A stretch of 64,000 bases of DNA, taken from Theocolax elegans (lineage: Eukaryota; Arthropoda; Insecta; Hymenoptera; Cerocephalidae). The notes under the pieces were generated by a model. That model was not told the origin of the DNA. It made no database searches and saw only the letters and a list, made by a program, of their open reading frames with translations. Each line of letters starts with the position of its first letter. Positions within the stretch are counted from its first letter, which is position 1. A program made the position numbers and the translations under genes. The stretch lies in NCBI GenBank assembly GCA_026168455.1, contig CM047429.1, positions 966,870-1,030,869 on the forward strand, given 5' to 3'. Shown here one piece after another: positions 22,546 through 33,027 of the stretch.

Positions 22546-25088
22546 TTTTTTTTTTCTGAAGAGGTGGAGAAATGCTTAATGCACCATGACTGGAGCCATG
22601 CGAGACTCCCCGTGTGTGGGACTCTCCTACCGAAGGATGTCGATAGGCATACCCACTAAAACTTCACCTCTTTCCTTACCTTTATTTCCTCGCGGGAGCC
22701 GCCGCAAGGCATTACTTCGCGGGGGGAGGCAACGGCTAGATTAGCCCACTACTGTTGCTATTGCAACTCTTCTCGCCTCTTCTCTTCTGATGAGACCCAG
22801 CCTGTTCACTACGGACGTACAGAGGGTCACTACCGCGTTCCATCCCTCCTGGGAGCCAAGCAGGCACGCCCCGATACCCTCAGGGGAGAGGGGACCGCTC
22901 CAAGTGTTTTGAAATTGGTCCCGTTCCTCCCTTAAACGAGGACACCGTAGGAGGACGTGTTCCACGTCATCGTCCACCCCTGCACAATCCGGGCACTCTG
23001 CGCTGCCGTAGACCCCTATACGAAATAGGTAGCTACGAAGCATCCGTGCCCGGTCAACACCTGGGTAAGCAGGAAACTGACGAAGCCGTGTTTCCTGCTC
23101 GCCCACTCCCGGATCCGCGGAATGATGCGGTAGGTCCAGCGGCCGTCCCTGGCTGAGTCCCATCTCCGCTGCCACTCCTCTGCGGTCCGCAATGACCATC
23201 GGTTGTGGCAGCGATTCTCTTCTAGGCGTCGCTCACCCTCACGGTGTCTTTCAGCTCTTTCGGCTGCGAGGAGGTCGTAGGGGGCGGTCTTTGCGACCAC
23301 CGAGAGCGCAATGCCAGATACGGTTCGGTACGCCCGAGCCACCCTTAGCGCAGCTATCCTGCAGGCTCTCTGGCACGGAGCACCAAAGCTCTTGTGCCTG
23401 TTCAGGGCATCAGCCCAGATAGGAGCTCCGTATAAAATTACGGAGCTCACCACCGAGGCAAGGAGGGACCTTCGCGGTTGCTGGTATCCCCCGATGTTGG
23501 GCATGATGCCCGCCAGCACACGGGCCACCTTTGCCGCCTTTGAGCCTGCGTTCGCGAGATGGTGTTTGAACGGCAGCCGCGCGTCTAGTGTGACCCCTAA
23601 ATACTTTAACGTTTTCACCGACCGTATCCGTTCTTCACCTACCGTGAAGGTGGCGGTCCTCTCCTTTTTTGTGCGAGAGATGAGCACCGCCTCTGTTATT
23701 TCCGCCGCCAGACTAAGTCCGTGGTCTCTCAACCAAGTGGCGACCACTTCTATAGAGACGTCTCCGAGATATTCGATCTCTTCGACACCTTTTGCGACCA
23801 CCACTAGCGCCGCGTCGTCTGCGAAAGCTACCATCGAGACACTCTCCGGAAGTTGCTGCCTAAGCAGGCCGTCATAGACAGTGTTCCAGAGTAGGGGCCC
23901 AATGACCGAATGCTGCGGCACGCCTCCCGTGATGTTGTGGGAGTGCACACCGTCGTCGGTGTCGTAGAGCAGAGTACGGTCAGTCAGGTAACTCGAGGTG
24001 ACATCCCTGAGATACAGTGGCACTTGGAAGTGCTGCAGGGACAGCATGATGTCGTCCCATCTGGCAGAGTTGAAGGCATTCCGGATGTCCAAGGTGATGA
24101 TGGCACACATCCGCCTTGCACTCCGACCAGCATTGATGGCGTTTGTGGCTATGCCAACAACTCTGCCTACAGCATCCATGGTCGATCGACCCTTTCGGAA
24201 GCCGAACTGGTTGTCGGAGAGGTCTCCGGCCCGACCGATGGCCTCTGCAAGCCTGGCGCAGATCACCCGCTCCAGGAGCTTCCCAACTATATCCAGTAGA
24301 CAGAGCGGGCGGTAAGATGATGGCTCCTCCGGGGGTTTATTTCCCTTCGGTAGGAGTACCAGCCTCTGCGTCTTCCACTGGGCCGGGAAGCAACATTGTC
24401 TTAGGCATGCGTTGAATGCGTCCAGGAACAAGCCCGGAGCACTCATCGCCGCTGTCTTGACGGCCAGGCCAGGTATTCTGTCAGGCCCTGGGGCTTTACG
24501 TACGGAAATACCTTTAGCGACCATCCTCAGTTTAACTTCACTAATGTCTGGCGACTCGGCTGCACCAATGGTGGACATCAGGCCCGTCTCTGCTGCCCTT
24601 TTGCGATGTTCTAGAAACAGGTGGCGGACTACTCCGTCCAGAAAAACTGGGTCGGTGGATGCAACAGCGCCCCCGGGGTTGATCTTATTCATAACCTTTT
24701 TATACGGTCTGCCCAGGGGTCGTGGTCCACCTACTCACATAGCTCCCGCCAACACCTTCTCTTGGCAGCCTTGATGGCCACCTTGAGATCCCTACGCTTT
24801 TGTTCGTATTCTGCGGAACGATCTTGGACTGCGGTGTTCCCTTCGCTCTTTGGTGCAGCCTTCTGGCACGCAGGCAGTCACGTCTCTTTTTTGCGATGTC
24901 CTCACTCCACCAGATTATTGCTGAGCAGCCGCGAGGGTTGAACTTCACGGCCATAGAGGCATCGCAAGCCGCTGTTAAGGCATTCGTGAGGCCTCGTGCT
25001 TTTTCTTCGACGGTTCCCTCCACTTTTACCCCCTCAAGGGAGCAGAGGAACGTCTCACGATCAAACGTGGCTGGTGCCCATCTCTCTC
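22546..25088 (-). mobile_element. R1-type LINE, 5'-truncated second copy, tail-to-tail with the first
   Basis: A T run (22546-22555) followed by the reverse complement of the first copy's 3' end, running through ORF2 and stopping in the endonuclease-RT linker at about 25088, where a GT microsatellite starts. Sequence is nearly identical to 19960-22500. The two tails are separated by only about 45 bases of TA-rich DNA. 5' truncation is usual for LINEs. No target duplication can be picked out because both flanks are simple repeats. Confidence 0.9.
22741..25085 (-). pseudogene. LINE ORF2 C-terminal two thirds (RT and Cys/His domain), truncated copy
   Basis: Three minus frames reconstruct the order: RWAPATFDRETFLCSLEG (from about 25085) to about 24700, RT from 24692 to about 23038 (SSYRPLCLLDIVGKLLERV, motif A TLDIRNAFNSARW, motif B GVPQHSVIGPLLW, motif C FADDAALVV), then the Cys/His end CPDCAGVDDDVEHVLLRC to 22741. 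A frameshift near 24700 and a one-base deletion near 23038 separate them. The motif B Gly seen in the neighbouring copy (GVPQG) is His here. The endonuclease is absent. Confidence 0.9.
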
Positions 25089-25099
25089 TGTGTGTGTGT

Positions 25100-25207
25100 G
25101 TGTGTGCAGCGGAATATTTATTTAATATATATCTCTCTATAATATATAAATATTTCGCCGCCGCCGCCGTGTCTAAAAATTCAGGATTCAATATATATAT
25201 ATATATA

Positions 25208-25259
<52 letters not shown>

Positions 25260-25272
25260 TAAATATATATAT
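25100..25272. repeat. CGG-containing short repeat, copy 3, with GT and TA microsatellites
   Basis: A GT run (about 25089-25106) is followed by AATATTTCGCCGCCGCCGCC and GTCTAAAAATTCAGGATTCA, the same block as at 7788 and 8390, then about 80 bases of TA repeats. It lies exactly between a LINE truncation point and the GC hairpins. Confidence 0.6.
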
Positions 25273-25274
25273 AC

Positions 25275-25311
25275 TAGGGGGGCTTCGCCCCCCTGCGCGC
25301 TTCGCGCGCCA
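25275..25311. repeat. Twin GC hairpins at the end of an AT-rich repeat; Helitron-like terminus possible
   Basis: CTAGGGGGGCTTCGCCCCCC and then GCGCGCTTCGCGCGC form two adjacent stems with the same TTC loop. They stand in otherwise AT-rich DNA at the left edge of the dispersed repeat. On the minus strand the GGGGGGC-GAA-GCCCCCC stem is followed directly by TAGT, so the strand ends in CTAG next to a T. Helitrons end in a hairpin, then CTRR, inserted between A and T. Here the stem-to-CTRR spacing is shorter than usual, so this is a suggestion. Confidence 0.5.
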
Positions 25312-25319
25312 ACCCCCTA

Positions 25320-26435
25320 TTTTTAATTTCGAAAAATGTTTTTCGTAATAAATTTATTTAAAATAATGTTTTAAATTGTATTATTTTTTCACTACCATGG
25401 ACACCTTAGAAATTAAACAGATTCAGACAACACCTTGCTTGGAGGTACTGTTATAGTGCATTGGGTTTTATAACAAAAATTTAATTTTTTTTTAAGTACG
25501 ATTATAATTTATAAATAAAAGTTTTTACCAAACTTTAGTGTAATGAAATCAGATTAAAAATAATAAAAACAATAGAGACATATTAAATGTTAACCGTCAA
25601 ATTTTTAATTATATGAATTCTTATAAAGCTTATATTCATATTTTAATAATTATAAATGTCAATGAAAAACTAACTTACCAAAAATAATTAATTGCATATA
25701 CTTAATTGTAGTATTTAGTAAAAACTTATTAAAATATTGGATTATTTTAAACGGATCTAAATAGAACTTTATCTCCTAAAATTTATTTATTTAATGACGA
25801 AGGATCAACGCCAAAAGTTCTATGTCATTAATATTTTGTACTTTTAGAGTAATAAAACTTTCTTCTTAAATAAATAAATTTTTGTATTAATTTTAAAGAA
25901 CTATTTCATTCATTTCTCCCGTAATTCGTAATTTGCATCCTCTTTCAAAATTTGCGTTTTAATCCATAATTATATTCAATTTATTTTTCCCTTTACTTAC
26001 AGAGACCATATATTTATTTTGATTCCTTAAATAACCTTCTGTTTCTAATAAATACATACTTGTTTATTTAAAATATTGTTATATATAAATATACATAATC
26101 TTCTCACTTATATATCCATATAATTTTGAAATTTTAATTTAAAAAATATTTAAATTAAATCCTACTAAATTAATAATTTTTGAAAATCTTTTTAAATGTA
26201 ATTCGTATTTTATATTACCACTGTTAAAATTTGAATTTTCTTTTGCTATTACTGTTTATAATAGAATTATCTTAAAAATGCAATAATTAATCTATTTAAT
26301 TTTTAACCTATTGTATATATCACATATGGATATTTGGAAAAGTGTATGTTATACTTGCTTAATATTTATTTTATCTTCGAAAAATTGTGCATCTACATAT
26401 AAAGCATTACATTAAATTTTAGGTCCGTTTTTTTT
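25320..26435 (+). repeat. AT-rich dispersed repeat, copy 2
   Basis: Direct repeat of 10112-11085 with the same order of landmarks (TTTTTCGTAATAAATTTATT, ACGGATCTAAATAGAACTTTA, CATATGGATATTTGGAAAAGTG). This copy has an extra segment near 25400-25590 and lacks part of copy 1 near 10660. It is non-coding. If the GC hairpins are its terminus, it is a non-autonomous element reading on the minus strand. Confidence 0.75.
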
Positions 26436-26455
26436 TTCGATATATATATATATAT

Positions 26456-27754
26456 TGTGACAAGACAAGTGTGCCTGTCATGGTGCGAAGCGAGCTCACA
26501 CATCCCTACCTATATATTGCACACATATGAACAAGCCACACCCTGGAACTGAAGCGGAGCAAGCACACACAGGAGCATAGACAGGGCACCGAGGTCCAAA
26601 GCATAAGGAAGACGGCTCTTGTAACAATCACAACAGCATATTCGTGGAGCCTCAATCCTGAAAAAGCCACACAGCAGCAATAAAACTCGTACAGGAAGAT
26701 CAACCTGTAAAGCATAATAATAAGTATGTTTTCAACACTAAGGAGCAGAGAGGAGTACATAAGACTGTGTACAGGAGTAGAGGTGTATGGGAGCCAGGGT
26801 TAGAGGTTATGTAAGCATAAACATTGCTCACATGTACTAACTAAATAGCAAGGCACCTGTCAAGTTAATCCTTACCGTATAATAGCAGCCGCGCAGTAGA
26901 CCCGAGGAACAACATCCGGAGCCGACGTCGTGAAGAGATGTCTCAGCAGCCAAGAAGCCATAAATAGAGAGAGATGGAGAAAGCGCCACGTACATATATA
27001 CGCCGAGCAGCCACGACCCGTTAACCACGGCAGTAAGGTTCGTTGTCCACCTGAAATAAACTCATGAATCGATTAGCCGATGAATAACAAGGAACGAGGT
27101 AATAATTACCAAACAGCAGCCTCGTCGTCGTCGTCTCACTCGAACAGCATAGCAGAACGCCAACAACAACACCAAGCCGCTCTCGCTATAAGGCCGCGCT
27201 CGCACTGCGCGGAGACGGTCGCGACGCATGCGCGCGGCGCTCTCGCAGGACGAAGACAGAGAGGTCGGGAACACGGCCATGAGTAGACGCAACGAGGCGA
27301 GATTTTGTTAGCCGTTCGACCGTTTTCCGTACGATAAAGAGAGTCTGGAGAGTGTGCACCGGGAGCAACCTAGAGAGAGAGTTCGCAGTACAAGGTTTGT
27401 GCAACGTGCTACCTATATCCGTGTTCCTCTCCTCGTAAAATGTGTGTGCCGCTATTTCCCCTTTTGTGTGTATTCGCACACGTGGCCGGCGTCGCCATTT
27501 TCGTCGATCGAGCGGATATTCGATCGTGCATTAGCTACATCGCAGCGCGTGCAATTTTGCCGAGACAAGTTACGAGCCATAATTACGTTATAATTAATTA
27601 AGATTAATTGTTAATAGCTAGCAGCCGTTAATATATAGCCACGAACGCGACTGGCAGCCGTGTAATTAAATTATATTAGTTAATAAATTCTCTTGTTCTT
27701 TATAACTGATATCGATTTTATTACCCGCACCATGATCTCCAGTGCGGTGTGACA
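26456..27754 (+). repeat. Solo LTR of Gypsy family A
   Basis: The repeat starts TGTGACAAGAC and ends GTGCGGTGTGACA, with ATAT on both sides (26452-26455 and 27755-27758) as a 4-bp target duplication. It shares the GC-rich AAGGCCGCG...GCATGCGCGC core and CCAGTGC end with the LTRs at 6502, 13810 and 16146. The absence of internal sequence means LTR-LTR recombination removed it. Insertion into a TATATA run fits the target taste of several Gypsy lineages. Confidence 0.9.
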
Positions 27755-27841
27755 ATATATATCAAAATTATAACATTATTATAACATTGTGTAATATTGA
27801 AATCTGTATAATATTATTGTGCATATCTTATGTAATTATTT

Positions 27842-28770
27842 ACAGTTCCGGCCATTAATTCTGGATGGGGAAGCCAATTTGTGCTCCGACTTCCCATGCG
27901 CATATCTTCTTCAATATTCTTCGGAAAAATTTTTGGCAAAAAGCACTGGAAAGTACTCGTTAGAAGCTTTCGTTTTGTGTGACTAACTATTTTTTAAAGC
28001 TACTTTTGAGACTATGAGGCCCTCAAGCAATTAAAAAAATTTTACTTTTTGTTCATCCAGTTGCAGTTTTTTTAATAATAAAGTTGGAAAAAATCAGGAA
28101 ACAGCTTTAGAAAGGGCTTGAAAAAATGCAAGTATTTTTCAAAATAATAGTAAGTCACTTTGCTGCCATGTTACAATTAAAGAAAGTTATAGGTTCGTTT
28201 CTCTAATATTACAATCTATCACGCGATATTCCAACGCTTGAGTTCATGTAATGCCTGTTTACGTTCTCGACTACAGTATTCGGTTTATAATTATAATTCA
28301 TTAAATATGCTTGTATTAAGTTTTAATTCTAATTTTATTAAATATGCTTAAAACAAAAATATTTTTTTTTCATTTCTTACACCATAATAGAAAACAAAGA
28401 AGCAACTGAGTTGTTGCAGTAAAAACTTAACAACAAAGTGACTTACAAATTTTTTGACAAATACTTGCATATGGCATTTTAAAGTCCTTTCTAAATCTGT
28501 TTCCTAATTTTTTCCAACTTTATTATTAAAAAAACTGCTACTGGTTGAACAAAAATGGAAAAATAGTAAACATTTTTTAATTGCTTGAGGGCCTCATAGT
28601 CTTAAAAATAGCTTTAAAAAATATTTAGTCTCACAAAACGAAAGCTTCTAACGAGCACTTTCCAGTGATTTTTTTCTAAAAAAATTTCCGACGAATATTG
28701 AAGAAGATATGCGCATGGGAGGTCGGAGCGAAAATTGGATTCCCCATCCAAAATTAAGGACCAATGCTGT
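27842..28770. mobile_element. 929-bp foldback element with about 300-bp inverted arms
   Basis: The left end ACAGTTCCGGCCATTAATTC pairs with the right end CCAATGCTGT, and the arms continue (GGATGGGGAA / TTCCCCATCC, GCGCATATCTTCTTCAATATTC and its complement, AACGAAAGCTTCTAACGAGC and its complement) to about 28150 and 28440. ATTATT occurs next to both ends and could be the target duplication, one base offset. No protein is encoded. Confidence 0.75.
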
Positions 28771-28934
28771 GATTATTAATTTTTTTATAATTTTTAATTT
28801 GATTCCTTAAATTTACATATTTCTATATTGAAATATAATCAAAAATTTATTTTTTATGTTTGTTATTGCTTTTTATATAGTTTATAATTTTAATTTTCTT
28901 TTTTAAATGCTTAAAAATTAAAAATTTTATAGTC
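28771..28934. other. AT-rich spacer, no feature
   Basis: Low-complexity AT-rich sequence ending in AGTC (28931-28934), the left target duplication of the family B element. Confidence 0.8.
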
Positions 28935-29507
28935 TATAACGGTAAGCGAGTTACCGATCAGGTGAGTAACCGAAAAGAGTATAGAGATTGATGCGCGCGC
29001 AAGGAACGCGCGCGAGAATCGTGCGCAAGGCAGTAACGAGAGAGAGTTCGCGCGCGATCGGCAACAACAAGGTGTTGACAACTGCCGAATATACTTTAAG
29101 AAGGTAAAAAGTGATTAAAGACTGGTGCAGTTCGTGTGTGGGTATGAGGTTTTTCTCCCCACCAACCTCCACGTCGGCGTGCGGAGCAGCACGGCCCCGA
29201 GAAAGGCAGAAGGAAGGAAGCCAAGAGTCGGCCGCCTTCCCGACCGTTGGAGTGAGAGAGAGAGATAAGCACGAGGACGAGCTGTCTCTCCTTTGCCCAG
29301 TCGTTTCCCGCCGAGGCGCGATATATAGACAAACGGTAAGTGGTGCACCACATTTAGACCCGCGTGTCTACTGAATATTTCGCGTCCCGATTTACCTGGT
29401 ACGATCCAGGTGAGGAAGCGTTCCTCCTTTCCCCCCTCTCGTGACAATACCCGCACGGATAGACAGGTCGGTGGTTCGCGGGAGCCACTTCACGAGAGAA
29501 GGCGCGC

Positions 29508-29580
29508 GTGACGTAGGAAGCTTCTACGTCAAAGCTCTCTACGTCAGAGATACATACGTCACACGGTGTGACGTATGCCA
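29508..29580. promoter_or_regulatory. Cluster of CRE/ATF-like TACGTCA sites in the family B LTR
   Basis: Within about 70 bases there are GTGACGTAG, TCTACGTCA, CTACGTCA, ATACGTCA and TGTGACGTA. The last two form an 11-1-11 perfect palindrome (29554-29576, arms ATACGTCACAC and GTGTGACGTAT). TGACGT/ACGTCA is the half-site core bound by CREB/ATF bZIP factors. The cluster is kept in the LTR copies at about 44046-44118 and 44750-44822. Its position upstream of the TATA box suits an enhancer; binding is inferred. Confidence 0.65.
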
Positions 29581-29900
29581 TCAGGTTAAGCAGCCGATCA
29601 TATCCGGATCGGTTGATCGTAACTCGTTAGTTAATAGGTTTTAACTAATTGTTTTCGCGCTGACCTCGGGGGTAGTCATCGGTACGACTCCCCGTCAATT
29701 GTTTATGTTAATTTATAGTTAATTTTTTAATATTTAATTGTTTAGTTAATAAATTGACTCGGCGAGACAATCTTTCTCGCCGATTAACAGTAATATCGAT
29801 TGTTGATAGTGTTTTACCGGTTACCGTCCTATCCTACGAATATCGCCCTCTCCGGTGTTTATCCTAGTTGGCAATTTTGGGCATAGGGCCCAACACACGG

Positions 29901-29908
29901 TATATAAG
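29901..29908 (+). promoter_or_regulatory. TATA box of the family B LTR
   Basis: TATATAAG preceded by ACACACGG, about 155 bases from the LTR end and downstream of the ACGTCA cluster. The same string occurs at about 45146 and 45569 in the other LTRs. It places the transcription start near 29930-29940 and implies a short R-U5. Confidence 0.6.
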
Positions 29909-30062
29909 TCAAACGAGGTGTTTGACGTTGTTAACGGCATTGCACGGGAATCAAAGGGATTCCCGGCCGCACCGTGGGACTGCTCACTTAAGGTTGGTAA
30001 GTTGGGACAGATTGGGCCTAACCGTGGGCCTTACATATCCCCAGTACCCACCCCGTTACAAC

Positions 30063-30081
30063 TGGCGCCCAATACGTGTGG
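30063..30081 (+). promoter_or_regulatory. Primer-binding site, family B (Lys-type)
   Basis: TGGCGCCCAATACGTGTGG begins two bases after the LTR end. The first ten bases equal the family A site at 6500, matching a tRNA-Lys 3' end; the remainder differs from family A. Confidence 0.85.
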
Positions 30082-31060
30082 ATTTGTGATACAGGACATC
30101 GGAAAAATCAACAAGCACGATATAGTTGTTCAATTGTTAATAATATTGTTAATTAACAATTGGATAACTCGCGTACAATAACGAGGTCAGCAGTCGCGTT
30201 TCGAAATTGTGAAGTATATTTCGGTACTCTTTCGTTCCCTCTCGAGGCGGGATTTGTTTATTAACAAATAGAATTGTTATAAACAAATAAAAATTTTTTT
30301 TTAACAAATAAAATTCTTTTTTATTTTTCTCGTCTTGACTACTTAGTAGTAGACACAGGAAATTGGTTCCTGGTCGAACATAGGTGGCGCCACTAGAAAA
30401 AGGTCGCACAAATAGGAAATTTGGTGGGTTTTCGAACGGAATCGATAGACCGACCAACGTTACTTGGAAATTGGGTAGTTTGGACCAAACCAAGTAACTA
30501 GCGCCACCTAGAGGAACGAAAGAACGTGACATAGCGCGACATAACCTGGTGGCAATTTATCGGTATAAATAAATTGTTTGTAAGTTTATGCAAGGTTTAA
30601 CTGGTTTTTGCTGGCACAAAACAGGAAGCTTATAACCTGGCTCAGACCTTTACAAATTGTATTATAGGTTATATTTTTGTAAGAGGTCAAGCGCGCGGTA
30701 ACTTCAATTATTTAATTTATTTATTTATTGATTTATTTATTATTTATTATATATTACCGATAAGTAAGCACGAGGTAAGAGCCAGGCAGTAGTTTATTGT
30801 AAATTTATTAGCAGATTTGTTAAAAATAGTTTAAACTCAGTAGTGCTTCCTGATCAAAGTAAGACAGGACTTACTTTTGGTATCCGGTTTTGTGCTTTAG
30901 CAGTTAGCTTAGGTAGAAGCAAAACCCAGTTACGCGGATTGGACATTTGGCAAGTAACGCCAAAGTTAAATATTCGACAGCATATAACCTTGCACACACA
31001 TAATGCGTCAAGCCAGCGAGGCTACTTACTGTTAAACGTATAAACGACGCTAAACTGAAG
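30082..31060 (+). other. Family B leader with a candidate splice donor
   Basis: About 980 AT-rich non-coding bases before gag. GAG|GTAAGA at 30772-30780 is a strong match to the 5' splice-site consensus and could splice to the acceptor at 42340 to express the downstream accessory ORF. No other feature is recognisable. Confidence 0.5.
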
Positions 31061-32881
31061 ATGGCCGCTCAGCAGAAAGACGTCGATAGTCAAATCGATG
31101 CATGGATAGAGACGCTCACCAGGTAGCAAATTGAATTACACCTGGACGCCTTGAACCTAAAATCGGCAGGCTCGGTTCATAGGAAAGCCGAGCGACTCCA
31201 CCAGTGGCTATTAGGAAATTATTCGGCCCAGGAGTTTAACCAGGAGGAAGATGAAGCCACAGCAGTTCGCAGCCGTCTCCAACGGAGAAATAGGTGGCTG
31301 CAGATGCTAGGTGAACATCAAGACGAGGAGTCTGATGAACCTAGCCCAGATCAGGAAGTGTATCTGGTACTGCGGGAGAACGCTGCGGTTACAGATAACC
31401 TGCACAGGACGGTGCACAACCAACGCATGCGACCAACACAGAGCATCAACCCGAACGAGAGGAAAAATGGCTTTCATTGGTCTCAGAAGAGGGAAACATT
31501 TTTAAAATCCCTCGATCGTTCTCCCAGATCTTGGTGCAGCTTATCAAAAAAGTGAATGACCTTACTACAAAGGTGGATAAACTGATGTCCGAGCGCACTC
31601 AAACCGCTCACAGCACGAGATTGGACGGTGCCAACCAATCTCACCATGTGCAATTTCAGGACACATATACGTGTTATGGTCCTGATGTGAGCGAGATAGG
31701 TGAGGCGCAAGTAAATGGCGAGCAACAACGCGCAAGCGCCCCTCAGTCTAAGCCTGATGGAGCTTGGAAGGGGGGGGAATGCGCGTGAATCCCAGAGGAT
31801 TCCTCAAGCGCGCAGCTCGCCAAACAAGGATCGGACTTTCTCAACACCAAGCTTCTCGACGTCATCGAGGTTGAATGGAACACCTCGGTACGTCGGCGGC
31901 ATTGTTAGGAAGTGGCAGGTCAAGTTCTCTGGCGACAAGAGCCAGAGCATCGACGCCGTCCTAACCAGGATCTAGGATTGCAGGATCCTGGCCAACCTGT
32001 CAGAGGACGAGTTATTGCCGTCACTCTCGGAACTTCTGACAGACACTGCCGCCAGGTGGTACCAGAACGAGAAACACAAGTGGCACTCCTGGCAAGATTT
32101 CGTGACTTCGGCTAAACGTTGGTACGGAATGAGCCAACGTTTCCAGCAGAGGATCATCGCCGAGTCCAACGCACGGACTCAACGTCCCGATGAACCGGTT
32201 AGGGACTATATGACGTGCTCTATCGCAATAATGCGAAAGATAGTCCCTACGCCGACTGAAGCGCAGCAGCTCGATCATTTGTATCGGAACATGCTACCAC
32301 AGCTTCAACGGCTGTTTAAGAGAGCGGAAATGAGCTCAATTGAACAAATGCTGGACCTCGCCACGGAAGCGGAGCAGACGATAGAAGGTGAAAAAGTATA
32401 TCGTCCACCACCTACGGAGGAAGGGTCTCTGCTTCCTGAGATGGCGTATAAGCCGAAGCGGAAAAAAGGTTCGCCGAAGGCTAAGGTAGCGACCGCTGCG
32501 GTAAGCCCAGCCAAACCAAGCGAGCCAAACGTCGTCGACCGCATCACAAAGATGCTGGAGAATGCACTGCGGCCCATCGTCTCCCAATTGGCGTCGACGA
32601 CCAGACAGTCCCGTGGCTCTCCAAAGAAAGGCTCGCCGGCTAACCGATCTCCGAAGAGTAGGAGGTTTGGCAGACCTAATGGCCCGAGCAAGAGCTTTGG
32701 ACACCGGCAGGAGAAGAAGAGTGCTAGTCCACCAAGGGAAAAAGGAAAGGAACAGCCGAAAAACCGAATGGGCTCGACGTTCGATCCGACTAAGCCTCTT
32801 ACCTGCAAGGGCTGCGGGAAAATTGGATATTCCCTCAGGTACTGTCCGGTGTGCTCGAGAAACGCCAAAGGGAGCGGTTAA
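31061..32881 (+). pseudogene. gag: Gag of Gypsy family B (several frame breaks)
   Basis: The start MAAQQKDVDSQIDAW (31061) meets an in-frame TAG at 31124. The frame continues to about 31490 (RKAERLHQWLLGNYSAQEF), shifts, continues as a coiled-coil segment (LVQLIKKVNDLTTKVDKLM), shifts again near 31720-31975, and is open from 32015 to 32881. This last part holds the capsid (DTAARWYQNEKHKWHSWQDF, QRPDEPVRDYMTC), a basic Ser/Pro/Lys-rich stretch and one zinc knuckle, CKGCGKIGYSLRYC, in which Tyr stands where the His should be. At least three frame breaks make it non-functional. Confidence 0.85.
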
Positions 32882-33027
32882 CCGGGACGAAAACCGCGAC
32901 CCAAGTGCTTGAGTCCCCGCTGTCCCAGGTGAGTTCGGGATAGACCCGCTCCGACAGAGAATATGGTCCAGAGAGGAGCGGCAATGAGCCTCAAAAGGAG
33001 GAACGGTCCCCAGTAGCAAGCAGACAA

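Larger units (their letters stand above)
28935..30060 (+). repeat. 5' LTR of Gypsy family B
   Basis: 1126 bases, ending CCACCCCGTTACA immediately before the primer site. It carries a terminal hairpin (CGGTAA-GCGAG-TTACCG), an array of TACGTCA motifs (29508-29580), a TATATAAG box (29901) and AATAAA at about 29742. It is nearly identical to the LTRs at 43472 and 44180. Short frames inside recur in the copies only because the DNA is the same. Confidence 0.9.

Noticed and set aside
19863..24941. Many antisense frames of 100-280 codons over the R1-type LINEs
   Set aside because: They are shadows of the GC-rich sense ORF2 and are shared by both copies for that reason.
7780..25191. A peptide like PEFLDTAAAAKYLYII appearing in three places
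   Set aside because: It is the translation of the repeated CGG block; frames differ in their surroundings and start codons, so it is a DNA repeat, not a gene.
29855..30181. A 70-108-codon frame at the 3' end of family B LTRs (also at 45098 and 45521)
   Set aside because: It recurs only because the LTR copies are nearly identical; it crosses the primer site and shows no protein features.
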